Notes: a model not told the origin generated them from the letters alone. A stretch of DNA of 64,000 nt from an uncultured Cytophagales bacterium (GCA_913057175.1 CAJXNP010000013.1:62001-126000), one strand, 5' to 3'; shown: positions 8,934 through 17,780, counted from the first letter of the stretch. A program made the numbers and translations.

Positions 8934-9260
8934 CTACCCTTCTTTATAAATATTTGGCTGGCGGTGGTCTTTGTCTCTTTTCTTCGTCTCAGAAAGCTGA
9001 CGTTTTACTTTGTCATAAGCCTTATTTGCGGCAGCATAGATATTTTCACCTGTCCCTTCGGCATATACTTCTCTTCCGGCAAGAAAAACCTTGATCTCTA
9101 CCAGATTGTCATACAATGGATTCTCTTTTAATTTTTTCAGATAAATATCAGCTGAAGTAATTTCGCTGTGGTAGTTGGGCAAATCATCAAACTGCTTATT
9201 TATCTTGTTTATAATGCTTTGATCAGCTTTAAAGTTTACCGGTTCAATTGTCTTGTTCAT
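8934..9260 (-). CDS. HPF/RaiA-type ribosome hibernation factor
   Basis: A 108-residue protein that matches the short ribosome-associated inhibitor fold. It has the typical central pattern of a beta strand (VEIKVFLAGREVYAEGTG) followed by the AANKAYDKVKRQL helix. Members bind the 30S decoding region and stabilise inactive ribosomes in stationary phase. It lies at the edge of a run of small stress-type genes and is separated from the upstream lipoprotein gene by a strong terminator, so it has its own promoter. Confidence 0.85.
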   Translation of the reverse strand: MNKTIEPVNFKADQSIINKINKQFDDLPNYHSEITSADIYLKKLKENPLYDNLVEIKVFLAGREVYAEGTGENIYAAANKAYDKVKRQLSETKKRDKDHRQPNIYKEG

Positions 9261-9289
9261 AGTTGAATTATTTTATTTGTGTGGCGGAT

Positions 9290-9320
9290 AAAAAAGGGAG
9301 TCTCCTTTCGGATGACTCCC
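9290..9320 (-). terminator. rho-independent terminator of the lipoprotein gene
   Basis: On the minus strand GGGAGTC, an 11-base loop and GACTCCC are followed by TTTTTT. This is a clean 7-bp stem with a U tract 40 bases past the stop codon of the coiled-coil lipoprotein gene, upstream of the HPF start. Confidence 0.85.
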
Positions 9321-9359
9321 TGTCAATTATTAGACGAAAGATTTTAGAAAATCATCATC

Positions 9360-9797
9360 CTATGAATCAAATAAATCCTTGATATCATCTCCTACCTGTT
9401 CGATTTCTGCCTCTATTTTAGCATATTCTTGCTCTATATCGGTCTTAACTTCTTCCCAGTTTTCTTCCGTGGAATTATCAATTTCGCTCATTTTGTCCTG
9501 TATATTGGATTTTTTCGCCCGGAGATCTTCTTTTGTCTCCATCCATTGATCTTTGGTGTCATCTGAAACTTCTTCCATTTTTTTATCGATTCTATCGATT
9601 TTCTCGTCAATGTCATTTTCCAGATCACTCAATTCATCCTTCAATTCCTGCCTTTCATCTTGCCAATCCGGAGAAAGAGCTTCATCCTGTTGATTGTTGT
9701 CAGAATAGGACGAACGTGAACTATTTGAACATTGTGTAAATGCCAATACTGCTGATATTGCCAGACAACTGATAAATACATTAATTGCTCGTTTCAT
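9360..9797 (-). CDS. coiled-coil lipoprotein, unknown function
   Basis: A 145-residue protein. The N-terminus KRAINVFISCLAISAVLAFTQC looks like a lipoprotein signal, with Cys23 as the likely lipidated residue, then a serine-rich linker. The rest (about residues 45-145) is highly charged, acidic, with heptad-like spacing (LKDELSDLENDIDEKIDRID), predicted to form a long helix or coiled coil. It resembles small stress-inducible coiled-coil proteins, but no named family is certain. It is on the same strand as the CsbD and YtxH genes upstream. Confidence 0.7.
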   Translation of the reverse strand: MKRAINVFISCLAISAVLAFTQCSNSSRSSYSDNNQQDEALSPDWQDERQELKDELSDLENDIDEKIDRIDKKMEEVSDDTKDQWMETKEDLRAKKSNIQDKMSEIDNSTEENWEEVKTDIEQEYAKIEAEIEQVGDDIKDLFDS

Positions 9798-9857
9798 AAT
9801 AGCTTGTGTTTAATTCTTTTAATCGCTGTTTTGTCGAGTTTTAAATTATTTCTGTTC

Positions 9858-10043
9858 TCAGAAATTTTCTATTTCTGCCTTGAGTTCTTCTTTTGTTTTA
9901 CCTGTCTTCTTTTGCAGTCTTCCAAGGAATTCATCAGCTTCTCCTTCTGCATATTTCAGGTCATCGTCAGTTAGCTGAGCATACTTTTTCTTCAGCTTAC
10001 CTTTAATCTCGTTCCAGTTTCCTTTTACTTGTAATTCGTTCAT
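9858..10043 (-). CDS. CsbD family small stress protein
   Basis: A 61-residue protein beginning with a short leader then KGNWNEIKGKLKKKYAQLTDDDL and ending with GRLQKKTGKTKEE. This is the hallmark CsbD pattern (GxWNQIKGxxKxxWGxLTDDDL). Bacillus CsbD is controlled by the general stress sigma factor; its biochemical role is unknown. It sits 60 bases upstream of the coiled-coil lipoprotein gene and 69 bases downstream of the YtxH gene, all on the minus strand. Confidence 0.92.
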   Translation of the reverse strand: MNELQVKGNWNEIKGKLKKKYAQLTDDDLKYAEGEADEFLGRLQKKTGKTKEELKAEIENF

Positions 10044-10112
10044 AATTGTATTTTTTAATGGTTAATTTATTAGTTGTGAATGTATTCCACTCATTTTGTT
10101 AAAATGAAAGCA

Positions 10113-10304
10113 TTAGCTTGATTTCACTTTCTTTAGAGCCTCATGTATACTTTTGTTGAAGCTTTTCTGAAGACTATTAGCTTCCTTTTTCAATTTTCTA
10201 CGGGTCTTTTTACCTGGATCAGGTGCGCTGAGCAGAGTGATAACAGCGCCTAAAGCCGCACCAGCTAAGACACCACCAACCATTTTAACATTTGTGTTGT
10301 TCAT
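10113..10304 (-). CDS. YtxH domain protein
   Basis: A 63-residue protein with one glycine/alanine-rich membrane helix (VGGVLAGAALGAVITLLSAP) followed by the YtxH signature PDPGKKTRRKLKKEA and a basic amphipathic tail. YtxH proteins are small stress-associated membrane proteins of unknown mechanism. It is the first gene of the minus-strand stress group. A second YtxH protein is encoded at 11102 on the other strand. Confidence 0.9.
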   Translation of the reverse strand: MNNTNVKMVGGVLAGAALGAVITLLSAPDPGKKTRRKLKKEANSLQKSFNKSIHEALKKVKSS

Positions 10305-10681
10305 AATTAGAATTCATTTTTTTCAACATCAATTGGATGTAATTCTTCCAATCACCATACTATTTGAAAAATCCATTCCAAACCAAATAGTTCGAAGGTA
10401 AAATTGTTTATTTATCTGAAAATCAGTTTTTTATAGTAAAAAGACGTTTGTTCTTTAACCTTTTTACCACATCGGACTTGAGGAAAATTTTACACACAAT
10501 AGATTCCAAATTTCACAGTTGGGATAAAATTTTTACCATTGAACATACCGAATTCTAAATTAAGTTGGTGCTTCCCGGCGTCTTTAGCGGCCATTGTGAT
10601 TTTAATTATCTATGTGATGCAAATGAGATAACTCTGGCATGCATTTGGAAAAGTTTAAGGTAGAACCAACTAATAAAAGAT
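10305..10681. other. 377-base divergent spacer with inverted repeat
   Basis: No gene is visible. A perfect 8-bp inverted repeat, ACTATTTG (10359-10366) and CAAATAGT (10384-10391) with a 17-base spacer, lies 55 bases upstream of the YtxH start. It is the most likely regulatory element for this stress gene group. I found no convincing TTTG/TAnnTTTG promoter on either strand, so an alternative sigma factor is possible. Confidence 0.4.
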
Positions 10682-10990
10682 ATGTCCAGACACAATTTGA
10701 AGCCTATGAGTGAGATCATGGAAAAGCTAAAATCAAAAGGATACACCAGGGATTTTAATGTTTTTGATGACAAAATGATTATGGATCATTCTAAAAAGGT
10801 TTTCAGTCCGGAGGAAATTCATATTGTAGATGAATACCGGTTTGAAGGAAATACCAATCCGGATGATATGTCAATTTTATATGCTATTGAAACAAAATCG
10901 GGAGAAAAGGGAATGATTGTAAACGGGTATGGGACGAGTGCCAACCCTGAAATAGATGCATTTTTGTTGGCTGCTGAAAAAGACAATTGA
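10682..10990 (+). CDS. small protein of the family often mislabelled 'phosphoribosylpyrophosphate synthetase'
   Basis: A 102-residue soluble protein. The pattern of a helix ending KGYTRDFNV, then FSPEEIHIVDEYRFEGNTNPDDMSILYAI and a C-terminal KGMIVNGYGTSANP matches a family of about 100 residues, common in Bacteroidota, that databases often call phosphoribosylpyrophosphate synthetase. It has none of the PRPP-binding or ATP motifs of a real synthetase, so that name should not be used. Function unknown. It lies among stress-type genes. Confidence 0.7.
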   Translation: MSRHNLKPMSEIMEKLKSKGYTRDFNVFDDKMIMDHSKKVFSPEEIHIVDEYRFEGNTNPDDMSILYAIETKSGEKGMIVNGYGTSANPEIDAFLLAAEKDN

Positions 10991-11101
10991 GGCAATTTCC
11001 CTAACTATTTCAAATGACAATTGTTAATTTTAAATAGGAAGTGTTACTAAGGAAATGCTACTACCTAAATTAAAATATCAGAAAACAAACTTGAACATAC
11101 T

Positions 11102-11311
11102 ATGAAAGAATTGAAAGTTTTATCAGGCGTACTATTGGGAGCCGCTGCAGGCTTTGTTATTGGATTGTTAATCGCACCTGAGGAAGGAAAGAAAACAAGA
11201 AAGAAAATTCTGGATGAAGCCGATAAACTGGCAGATAATCTTTTGAAGGAAATTGAGGAGGCAAAACCAGAGATAGAAGAAAAGCAAAAAGAAGAGCTGA
11301 AAGCAAGATAA
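11102..11311 (+). CDS. YtxH domain protein (second copy)
   Basis: A 69-residue protein with a single glycine-rich membrane helix (LSGVLLGAAAGFVIGLLIAP) and the YtxH signature PEEGKKTRKKILDEA, then a charged helical tail. It is the same family as the gene at 10113 but diverged. Its stop is one base before the start of the holin-like gene, so the two form an operon. Confidence 0.9.
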   Translation: MKELKVLSGVLLGAAAGFVIGLLIAPEEGKKTRKKILDEADKLADNLLKEIEEAKPEIEEKQKEELKAR

Positions 11312-11312
11312 A

Positions 11313-11639
11313 ATGAGCTTTTCGGAGAAACTTATAAAAGCGATGGCATTCACAGTTATTCCATCAAAACTGGTCAGTAAAGGAGTTGGGAAAGCAAAAA
11401 ACAAGATAAAAAAAGAGGTAAATATGGTGAGATCGAGGGCAAAAGCCATGATCGCGGTGACGATCGTTTTTAATTTCTTTCTCCTGTTTAGCTCCATTAC
11501 CGTGGCTCTTGCCATCAATCACTATTATCATAGCAGATTATTGGGGTTTATCATTCTCGCTGTATTCTATTTTCTCATATTTCTAACTCTAATCCTTGTA
11601 AAGAGGAGGGTTATCATCAAATTTTTTCAGAATATTTAA
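11313..11639 (+). CDS. small two-helix membrane protein, phage-holin-family-like
   Basis: A 108-residue protein with a basic N-terminal region (about 1-45, KGVGKAKNKIKKE) and two hydrophobic helices near residues 46-68 and 74-95, ending with a basic tail. Proteins of this layout that follow YtxH genes are commonly grouped with the phage holin (Holin-X/YqjE-like) superfamily, although nothing suggests a phage here. It probably acts with the YtxH protein encoded immediately upstream. Confidence 0.6.
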   Translation: MSFSEKLIKAMAFTVIPSKLVSKGVGKAKNKIKKEVNMVRSRAKAMIAVTIVFNFFLLFSSITVALAINHYYHSRLLGFIILAVFYFLIFLTLILVKRRVIIKFFQNI

Positions 11640-11642
11640 TCC

Positions 11643-11671
11643 AAATCAGGGCCTGATTCTGACCCTGATTT
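11643..11671. terminator. bidirectional hairpin between convergent genes
   Basis: AAATCAGGG-N11-CCCTGATTT forms a 9-bp stem between the holin-like gene and the convergent CHAP gene. The flanking T/A runs are short, so it may stop transcription from either side only partly. Confidence 0.6.
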
Positions 11672-11733
11672 CGGATGTGATGATGTGCCGGGATATCAAT
11701 ATCTTAGATGACATCCATTTTAATTGATTGTGA

Positions 11734-12789
11734 CTATTGGCAATTACCAACAGAAAGAACGTCCTGAAATTTTCTGGTTGTGACTTTCACTGTTGAGCTG
11801 GCATTCCCCTCTATGGTACGGACGGTGGTATCATCGGTCGGACTATTTGGATCATCAACATATTCGATAAAAATACCACTGTGATGGCCGCCGCTGGCCC
11901 ATTCAAACCGGATATAATCACCGGCAACCAGGCGGTAATCGCCATCCAGTAACTGATCATGTGTGTACATCCTGCCTATTCCGGAGAAATAATCTTCCAT
12001 TGGCTGGGAACCAATATTTCCTCCAGGTGTTTCCCACATGGCTTTTTGCAGGCACCATGATGCAAACTCGCTGCACCATGCTCCTGTACTTCCGTATTTT
12101 CTTCCATCCGTTTTACCGATTTCCCTTGCTGCCCAATGGATTTGCGGAACCCACAAGTTGTCTATCTGATTAAGTTTATGCTCCAATATTTTTCCTGTAA
12201 GTACGATTTTACCATACTCTTCCAGTGTAGATCCGTCAAGCCATAGGTTACAGGTCCAATCCAGGATTGTCTGACCACTGTGCTTGATGCGGACCCTGTC
12301 AATTTTGACACCGTCATTTGAATCGGTAACGAGTGCGATTTCATCCCAAAGGTCGGTTTCGATGTTGTCTTCGAGCCAATCATCTATCTGATTCAGGTCC
12401 CAATTGATCGTTGCACCCGCGGGGAATCCGTTGCTGTAACCATTTAGTTTTACCCTTTTATCAAGACCGAAGTACATCCAGATATACCCTGCTTCACTTG
12501 CAGCGTTGGCATGGCTGGAATCGATCCAGATGGTAATGGAATTTTCTCCAACGGTTGATCCACCTGCACTGTCAGATTCCATTTTGGAAGCCAGATCGGC
12601 GTATTTAAACGCCCGTGGCCCTTCAAAAAACGAGCGAGAAATATCCTTTTTTGTGATACCAGCTTTCTTTGCAAGCCTTTTGGTAAATGCAAATCCTGAA
12701 ACGTTAGTTTCCTCAGCGATATTTAAAGGAGTGTAAACTTTGGTGATTTGCTCAACAGGTGAGACTTGTGATTCTTTGAACTTTTTCAT
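11734..12789 (-). CDS. CHAP-like (NlpC/P60-fold) protein with unknown N-terminal domain
   Basis: A 351-residue protein. The C-terminal third has the features of a CHAP/papain-like amidase: Cys239 in GAWCSEFASWCLQ, a GDYIRFEW segment, histidines at 302-303 in GGHHSGIFIEY and a later TIEGN strand, the usual Cys-His-polar layout. Residues 80-200 look beta-rich and match nothing I recognise, and the first 75 are charged and helical. There is no signal peptide or lipobox, unlike a cell-wall hydrolase exported by Sec. A long upstream spacer suggests its own promoter. An antibacterial effector, a toxin domain or an intracellular amidase are all possible. Confidence 0.65.
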   Translation of the reverse strand: MKKFKESQVSPVEQITKVYTPLNIAEETNVSGFAFTKRLAKKAGITKKDISRSFFEGPRAFKYADLASKMESDSAGGSTVGENSITIWIDSSHANAASEAGYIWMYFGLDKRVKLNGYSNGFPAGATINWDLNQIDDWLEDNIETDLWDEIALVTDSNDGVKIDRVRIKHSGQTILDWTCNLWLDGSTLEEYGKIVLTGKILEHKLNQIDNLWVPQIHWAAREIGKTDGRKYGSTGAWCSEFASWCLQKAMWETPGGNIGSQPMEDYFSGIGRMYTHDQLLDGDYRLVAGDYIRFEWASGGHHSGIFIEYVDDPNSPTDDTTVRTIEGNASSTVKVTTRKFQDVLSVGNCQ

Positions 12790-13097
12790 AGTTGAGTTTT
12801 TTGGTTGATTGTTGATAGATTGATCATCTGAAAAATGAGGTGCATTATTTCAGATTTATGGTTAGTTGGATTTGATCTAAAAAGTAACCCAAAGCTGGAG
12901 ATAAAATAGGTGGCTGAAAATCAAAAAAAATAGTAGTAAAGTTTCACTTTTTAAGTTTTCAAATCATTTGGACAAATTCTTTAGCAACAATTTTGGCAGA
13001 TAAGAGAGGAGCTATTCCGATTTGTAATTGCAATATCATAAGCGTATCCTCAAAGGGTTTTTTCATTTAAAGATTTATCTTTGTCCTCTGAAAATTC
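12790..13097. other. 308-base divergent spacer
   Basis: No gene is visible. A -7-like box TATCTTTG (13076-13083) lies 14 bases before the ATG of the EEP-family gene and fits TAnnTTTG, but no TTTG is found at the right distance upstream. The region is strongly AT-rich. Confidence 0.3.
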
Positions 13098-13946
13098 ATG
13101 AGTAACATGGTACCAAAGCTTATCTTCTCCATACTGATTTCGTTATTGACCCATATGTCTTTTGCACAGCAATTCACCTTCATGACTTATAATATCAGAT
13201 ACGGAACAGCCAGGGATGGAGAGAATAGCTGGGAGTTCAGAAAGAATGGCTTGGCAGAGCAGATCAAGTTTTATGAGCCGGATGTCTTTGGTATCCAGGA
13301 AGGTTTGGAATTCCAGGTTGAATATTTGGATAGTGCATTGTCGGAGTATAATTATTATGGTGTTGGTCGTGACGATGGTCAAACAAAAGGGGAGTACAGC
13401 GCTGTATTTTACAAAAAGAACAAGTTTAATGTTTTGAATAACGGAACTTTCTGGCTTTCACAAACGCCGGGCGAGATATCCACAGGATGGGATGCTCAGC
13501 TTCCCAGGGTGTGTTCATATATGGTTTTGGAGAATAAGGTTGAGGGCGAAAAAATAGCAGTATTTAATACGCATTTCGATCATGTAGGCGAAGAAGCCAG
13601 AAAGGAAAGCGCTCGTTTGATCATTCAAAAAATTCAGGAAATAAAACCTGCCGATGCCGCTGTTGTTTTGATGGGCGACCTGAACCTCGAACCGCAAACG
13701 GAACCAATCAAATATTTGAGCAAGAATTTAACTGATGCCAGGCTGAGCAGCAAAGAGGTCACTTTTGGCCCCGAGGGGACATTTACGGGATTCAATTTCA
13801 CCGAACCGCCAGAACGAAGAATTGACTACATTTTCACGGATCCGGATAGGATTGAGGTGATCAAATATGCCGTCCTGACAGATTCAAAGGACAATAAATA
13901 TTACTCCGATCACTTGCCGGTTTATGTGGAAGTGAATATCAAGTGA
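13098..13946 (+). CDS. secreted endonuclease/exonuclease/phosphatase family hydrolase
   Basis: A 282-residue protein with a signal peptide ending near MSFAQ (residue 24). The EEP-fold metal site is complete: TYNIRYG (Asn), GIQEG (Glu), NTHFDHVG (His), MGDLNLEP (Asp/Asn) and the C-terminal SDHLPVY (Asp-His). Members cut phosphodiester or phosphoester bonds in DNA, phospholipids or inositol phosphates. Exported Bacteroidota members of this size are usually of unknown substrate. It is a single gene with a possible TATCTTTG promoter element just upstream. Confidence 0.88.
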   Translation: MSNMVPKLIFSILISLLTHMSFAQQFTFMTYNIRYGTARDGENSWEFRKNGLAEQIKFYEPDVFGIQEGLEFQVEYLDSALSEYNYYGVGRDDGQTKGEYSAVFYKKNKFNVLNNGTFWLSQTPGEISTGWDAQLPRVCSYMVLENKVEGEKIAVFNTHFDHVGEEARKESARLIIQKIQEIKPADAAVVLMGDLNLEPQTEPIKYLSKNLTDARLSSKEVTFGPEGTFTGFNFTEPPERRIDYIFTDPDRIEVIKYAVLTDSKDNKYYSDHLPVYVEVNIK

Positions 13947-14053
13947 TGATATCAGGGAAATCGCTGTTGAGAATTTTAGCCATTAAAATAAAACTCTACT
14001 TATGTGAGTCGATAGAAAACTCAAATTTTGACTTGAATTATACCATTATTCTC

Positions 14054-14071
14054 TTCCGATAGCTATCGGAA
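14054..14071. repeat. 18-base perfect palindrome in a 301-base spacer
   Basis: TTCCGATAGCTATCGGAA is a perfect palindrome, extended on both sides by CTC/GAG. It lies 108 bases after the EEP-family stop. The core CCGATAGCTATCGG is typical of small dispersed palindromes in Bacteroidota. It may also end transcription weakly. The rest of 13947-14247 shows no gene. Confidence 0.6.
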
Positions 14072-14247
14072 AGAGGAGATTCAGAGGTGTGTTATTTAAA
14101 AACTACATAATTCATGTCAAAATTTCTTCAATCTCAAAGTTAAAAGTGATTTCCCTGGGTAATAATACCCTCATTCTATTTTTTAAATAAAAATAGCTAG
14201 ATTGTTTCACATACGATTTTTTAGGCTATCGAGCCAAACATTCTTAG

Positions 14248-15534
14248 ATGAGTCTCAAAAAAGATATAGATGAATTAGTCAGTAAAGGGATAATCTCGGC
14301 TGAAACAGCAGATAAAATCCAGGTATATTACCGTGAGAAAGAAGAACATTCTCCCAACCGGATATTGATCGCATTTGGGATACTGGGTGCTATCCTGGTC
14401 GGTTTAGGCATCATACTCATCATTGCCTACAATTGGGATGAGTTACCAAGAATCACCAAAACTATTCTGGCTTTTCTTCCATTGGCAATTGGACAGTCGT
14501 TGTGTATGTATGTACTTTTCACAAAGAAAGAAAGTATTACTTGGAGGGAAAGCTGCTCAGCTTTTTTATTCTTTTCCGTTGCGGCTACTATTTCCCTGAT
14601 CAGTCAGATCTATCACATTCAAGGTAATCTCAGCTCGTTTCTGCTGACGTGGATGTTGTTATGCTTTCCACTCATTTACCTGATGAATTCATCCATTACC
14701 TCCTTATTGTATATTGCCGGAATTACATTTTATGCTTGCGAATCCGGTTATTGGACTTTTCCCCACTCTGAATCTTATTATTACTGGGTACTTATTTTAG
14801 CAGTTTTACCACACTACTATTTTCTTTTCAAAGGGAAACCAACCAGTAATTTTCTCATTTTCCACAACTGGTTATTACCTCTTTCACTGATCATTTCCCT
14901 GGGTATCATTGCAAAGGACCAGGAAGAGTTAGTGTTTATTGCCTACATGAACCTGTTTGCAATTTTGTACTTAATAGGAAGCTTCAATTATTTCCGTCAG
15001 CAACAATTGCGCAACAACGGCTTCATGGTTTTGGGATCAATTGGGACCATTGTCATTTTGTTGATCACAAGCTTTAACTGGTTTTGGCAGGATTTACAAC
15101 AAGAGACTTTTCATTGGAATGAAATAGTCGTTTCGCCTGAATTTATTGCAGTCATTTTGTTAACAATTGTCTCTGGAATATTGGTTTTTATTTCATGGAA
15201 GAAGAAATCATTGGCACAATACAAACCTATGGAAGGAATTTTCATTCTTTTCATTTTGATTTATTTGATCGGAGTAAATTCATTCGTGGCTGTTTTTTTA
15301 ATCAATGTATTGATTTTGCTTTTGGCAATCTGGGTAATTAGAGAGGGAGCGACCCGGGACCATTTGGGAATATTGAATTATGGTCTATTGATAATTTCAG
15401 CATTGGTGATCTGCAGGTTTTTTGATACAGATTTGAGTTTTATTTTACGAGGTGTCTTATTCGTTTTGGTAGGATCCGGTTTTTTTGTGGCGAATTATTG
15501 GATGGTCAAAAAGAGGAGGTCGCATGAAGATTAA
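14248..15534 (+). CDS. DUF2157 multi-spanning membrane protein
   Basis: A 428-residue protein. A short N-terminal cytoplasmic helix (DIDELVSKGIISAETADKIQVYY) precedes 10 to 12 hydrophobic segments. The first has the family pattern GILGAILVGLGIILIIAYNWDELPR of DUF2157. The role is unknown. Its stop overlaps the start of a GDYXXLXY-family gene by 11 bases, a pairing seen in many bacteria, which suggests the two work as one membrane complex. Confidence 0.85.
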   Translation: MSLKKDIDELVSKGIISAETADKIQVYYREKEEHSPNRILIAFGILGAILVGLGIILIIAYNWDELPRITKTILAFLPLAIGQSLCMYVLFTKKESITWRESCSAFLFFSVAATISLISQIYHIQGNLSSFLLTWMLLCFPLIYLMNSSITSLLYIAGITFYACESGYWTFPHSESYYYWVLILAVLPHYYFLFKGKPTSNFLIFHNWLLPLSLIISLGIIAKDQEELVFIAYMNLFAILYLIGSFNYFRQQQLRNNGFMVLGSIGTIVILLITSFNWFWQDLQQETFHWNEIVVSPEFIAVILLTIVSGILVFISWKKKSLAQYKPMEGIFILFILIYLIGVNSFVAVFLINVLILLLAIWVIREGATRDHLGILNYGLLIISALVICRFFDTDLSFILRGVLFVLVGSGFFVANYWMVKKRRSHED

Positions 15535-16102
15535 AACGGTTGTCATTGTGTTTTTTGTTTTAGTTGTCGCGGTTCAATGGTATGTTCCGTTAAAAATGAT
15601 TGCTGATAGCGAAAACATTTTAGCTTACGGAACAGAATTTAAATTTAAAACAGCCCCGGTTGACCCAAGTGATCCATTCAGGGGGAAATACATTACACTT
15701 CGATTTGAAGCCAATTCATTTAAGCAGGATAGTGTGTCAGGATTTAGTCGTGGGGAAAATGTTTTTGTCATCCTGACAACCGATAAAGATGGATATGCTG
15801 CAATAAGGAATATTTCTAAAGAAAGGCCGGAATATGTTGATGACTATCTGGAGGTTGTTCTAAGAGGTGTTTTCTATCAGGATGGGAAAATGCTTCTCAC
15901 GATCAACTACCCGTTTGACAGATTTTATATGGAAGAAAGCAAAGCTTATCCTGCTGAAGAAATTTATCGCAAATATGTCTCTGATCCTGATTCCCATACA
16001 TACGCCATAGTCAAAGTAAAAGAAGGACAAGCTGTTCTGGAAGATGTTCGGATAAATGGTCAGTCTATCAGGGAATTAGTAATGGAAGAAATTGGAGAGT
16101 AA
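15524..16102 (+). CDS. GDYXXLXY family membrane-anchored protein
   Basis: The start at 15524 is chosen instead of the ORF-track start at 15485 because AAGAGGAGGT, an unusually good ribosome binding site for this group, lies just upstream, and the protein then begins with a clean membrane anchor (KIKTVVIVFFVLVVAVQWYV). The 192-residue protein carries DPFRGKYITLRFEAN, the local form of the GDYxxLxY motif, and a beta-rich external domain. Function unknown. It overlaps and is probably translationally coupled to the DUF2157 gene. Confidence 0.85.
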   Translation: MKIKTVVIVFFVLVVAVQWYVPLKMIADSENILAYGTEFKFKTAPVDPSDPFRGKYITLRFEANSFKQDSVSGFSRGENVFVILTTDKDGYAAIRNISKERPEYVDDYLEVVLRGVFYQDGKMLLTINYPFDRFYMEESKAYPAEEIYRKYVSDPDSHTYAIVKVKEGQAVLEDVRINGQSIRELVMEEIGE

Positions 16103-16190
16103 ATACTGGAAAATGAAAGCTAAACTTGCCAACTTGCAGGTAATTTCAAATTGAATATTTACCAAATATCGCACTATAAAGGGGTAGCAC

Positions 16191-17366
16191 ATGCTGATGA
16201 ATTTATTTATTCCGGGTATTCTGGCCGTTTTATTTTCTTTTCTGAATTACCATCCCATTCCTGGCTTTAAATCTAAAGCCGAAAAGCTGGCTCAAAACTT
16301 TATTGTTCTTGATAGTCATATCGATCTGCCCGACAGGATATTGGGCAGGACAAATAACATGTCGATCTGGACTGAGGGTCAATTTGACTATGAAAAAGCT
16401 TCGTCCGGAGGATTAAATGTAGCATTTATGTCGATATATGTTTCCAGCAGCAAAAATGGGCACGATGCGTACAATCATGCCAATGATTTGATAGACCTGG
16501 TGGAAAAAATTTGCAGGAGTTATCCGTATGAGTTTGCTCATGCATATGATGTGGCAGATGTTAGGACTCAGTTTCATAGTGACAGAATATCACTCCCTAT
16601 GGGGATGGAAAATGGCAGTCCATTGAATGGCGACTTAAATAATCTGGAACATTTTTATAACAGGGGAATTCGTTACATAACCCTTAGCCATTTCAAATCC
16701 AATGACATTTGTGATAGCAGTACGGATCCCGAACAGCCCCATAACGGTTTAAGCGAATTTGGAGAAAAAGTAGTACGCAGAATGAATGAATTGGGAATCA
16801 TGATCGATGTCAGCCATGTGTCAGATGCTACCATTGAACATGTGCTGGAACTGTCATATGCTCCTGTTATTGCCTCTCATTCAAGCTGTAAGAATTTCAC
16901 CCCGGAGTTTAGTCGTAATATATCCAACGACCTGATAGAAAGGATTGCTGAGAAGGAAGGGATTATAATGGTCAATTTTGGCAATATGTTTCAGAACCAT
17001 GAAGCAAGTACAAATTTCAATAAGATGAGACAAGGGCTTGATGAAAAACAGCTTGAACCTGGAACGGTGGAAGGAGATGAATTCATGGAACAGTTCAGGA
17101 AGGAATATCCAATCGAAGCTGACATTAAAGAAGTTGCCAATCATATTGATCACATCGTTGAGTTGGTTGGCATTGATCACGTTGGTTTTGGTTCGGATTT
17201 TGACGGGATAGGTTCTTTCGTTCCAAAAGGTCTGGAGGATGTTTCCAAATACCCTAATCTGATTGATGAATTGCTAAAAAGAGATTATTCCAATGAGGAT
17301 ATTAAGAAAATATGTGGAGAGAATTTTTTGAGGGTTTGGAAAGCAGTCGAGGAAGTTGCTCATTAA
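16191..17366 (+). CDS. membrane dipeptidase (peptidase family M19)
   Basis: A 391-residue zinc dipeptidase of the renal dipeptidase family, which cleaves dipeptides including those with D-residues. Metal ligands are visible: HID in DSHIDLPDR, the bridging Glu in MGMENGSPL, His in IDVSHVS and in ASHSSC, and Asp in GSDFDGIG. The N-terminus is hydrophobic (FIPGILAVLFSFL), so it is exported or membrane-anchored. It probably has its own promoter; the upstream pair ends 88 bases before. Confidence 0.92.
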   Translation: MLMNLFIPGILAVLFSFLNYHPIPGFKSKAEKLAQNFIVLDSHIDLPDRILGRTNNMSIWTEGQFDYEKASSGGLNVAFMSIYVSSSKNGHDAYNHANDLIDLVEKICRSYPYEFAHAYDVADVRTQFHSDRISLPMGMENGSPLNGDLNNLEHFYNRGIRYITLSHFKSNDICDSSTDPEQPHNGLSEFGEKVVRRMNELGIMIDVSHVSDATIEHVLELSYAPVIASHSSCKNFTPEFSRNISNDLIERIAEKEGIIMVNFGNMFQNHEASTNFNKMRQGLDEKQLEPGTVEGDEFMEQFRKEYPIEADIKEVANHIDHIVELVGIDHVGFGSDFDGIGSFVPKGLEDVSKYPNLIDELLKRDYSNEDIKKICGENFLRVWKAVEEVAH

Positions 17367-17780
17367 AGATTGAGGTTTTGATTATTATTCCAAGGCACTT
17401 TTTACAGGTTTTTTGTATTATGAATAGAACTAATCAAGCAAAACAAACCTTACGATTTAAAGACTAAAAAATCCTTTAATAAACCTCACGCCTGGATCTC
17501 TTTACTTTTTATTCTGCTTACAACAGACTTAGAAAGCCCCCAGCCAGGTAATTACCTTTATGGCACAATGGGCATTAATGATTGAGTTTTCACAAGGAAA
17601 AATCTCGGAATCCTTTTTTATATTTTTTAAAAATTTTAATTATTTTTCAATTGATTCAGATGTGATCAATTGTTTTTAAACCAGGGATTTCAGTAAGCAT
17701 CATTGGAAAAAGCATTCCAATCCTGTTTATAGGAATTTTTGTGAATCGGTTTTAATATTTTTTAACCTAATTTTTTTACC
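17367..17780. other. 414-base spacer with two inverted repeats
   Basis: No gene is visible. CAATTGAT-N9-ATCAATTG (17648-17672) is followed by TTTTT and could terminate plus-strand transcripts. ATTGGAA-N6-TTCCAAT (17702-17721) lies 60 bases before the next start codon, in operator position. Both are perfect stems. Confidence 0.45.

Noticed and set aside
10682-10990. Annotation as phosphoribosylpyrophosphate synthetase
   Set aside because: The protein is about a third of the enzyme's length and lacks all PRPP and ATP motifs; the name comes from propagated database labels.
11313-11639. Prophage remnant because of the holin-like protein
   Set aside because: No other phage gene is nearby, and the protein is coupled to a YtxH gene, which is a normal chromosomal arrangement.
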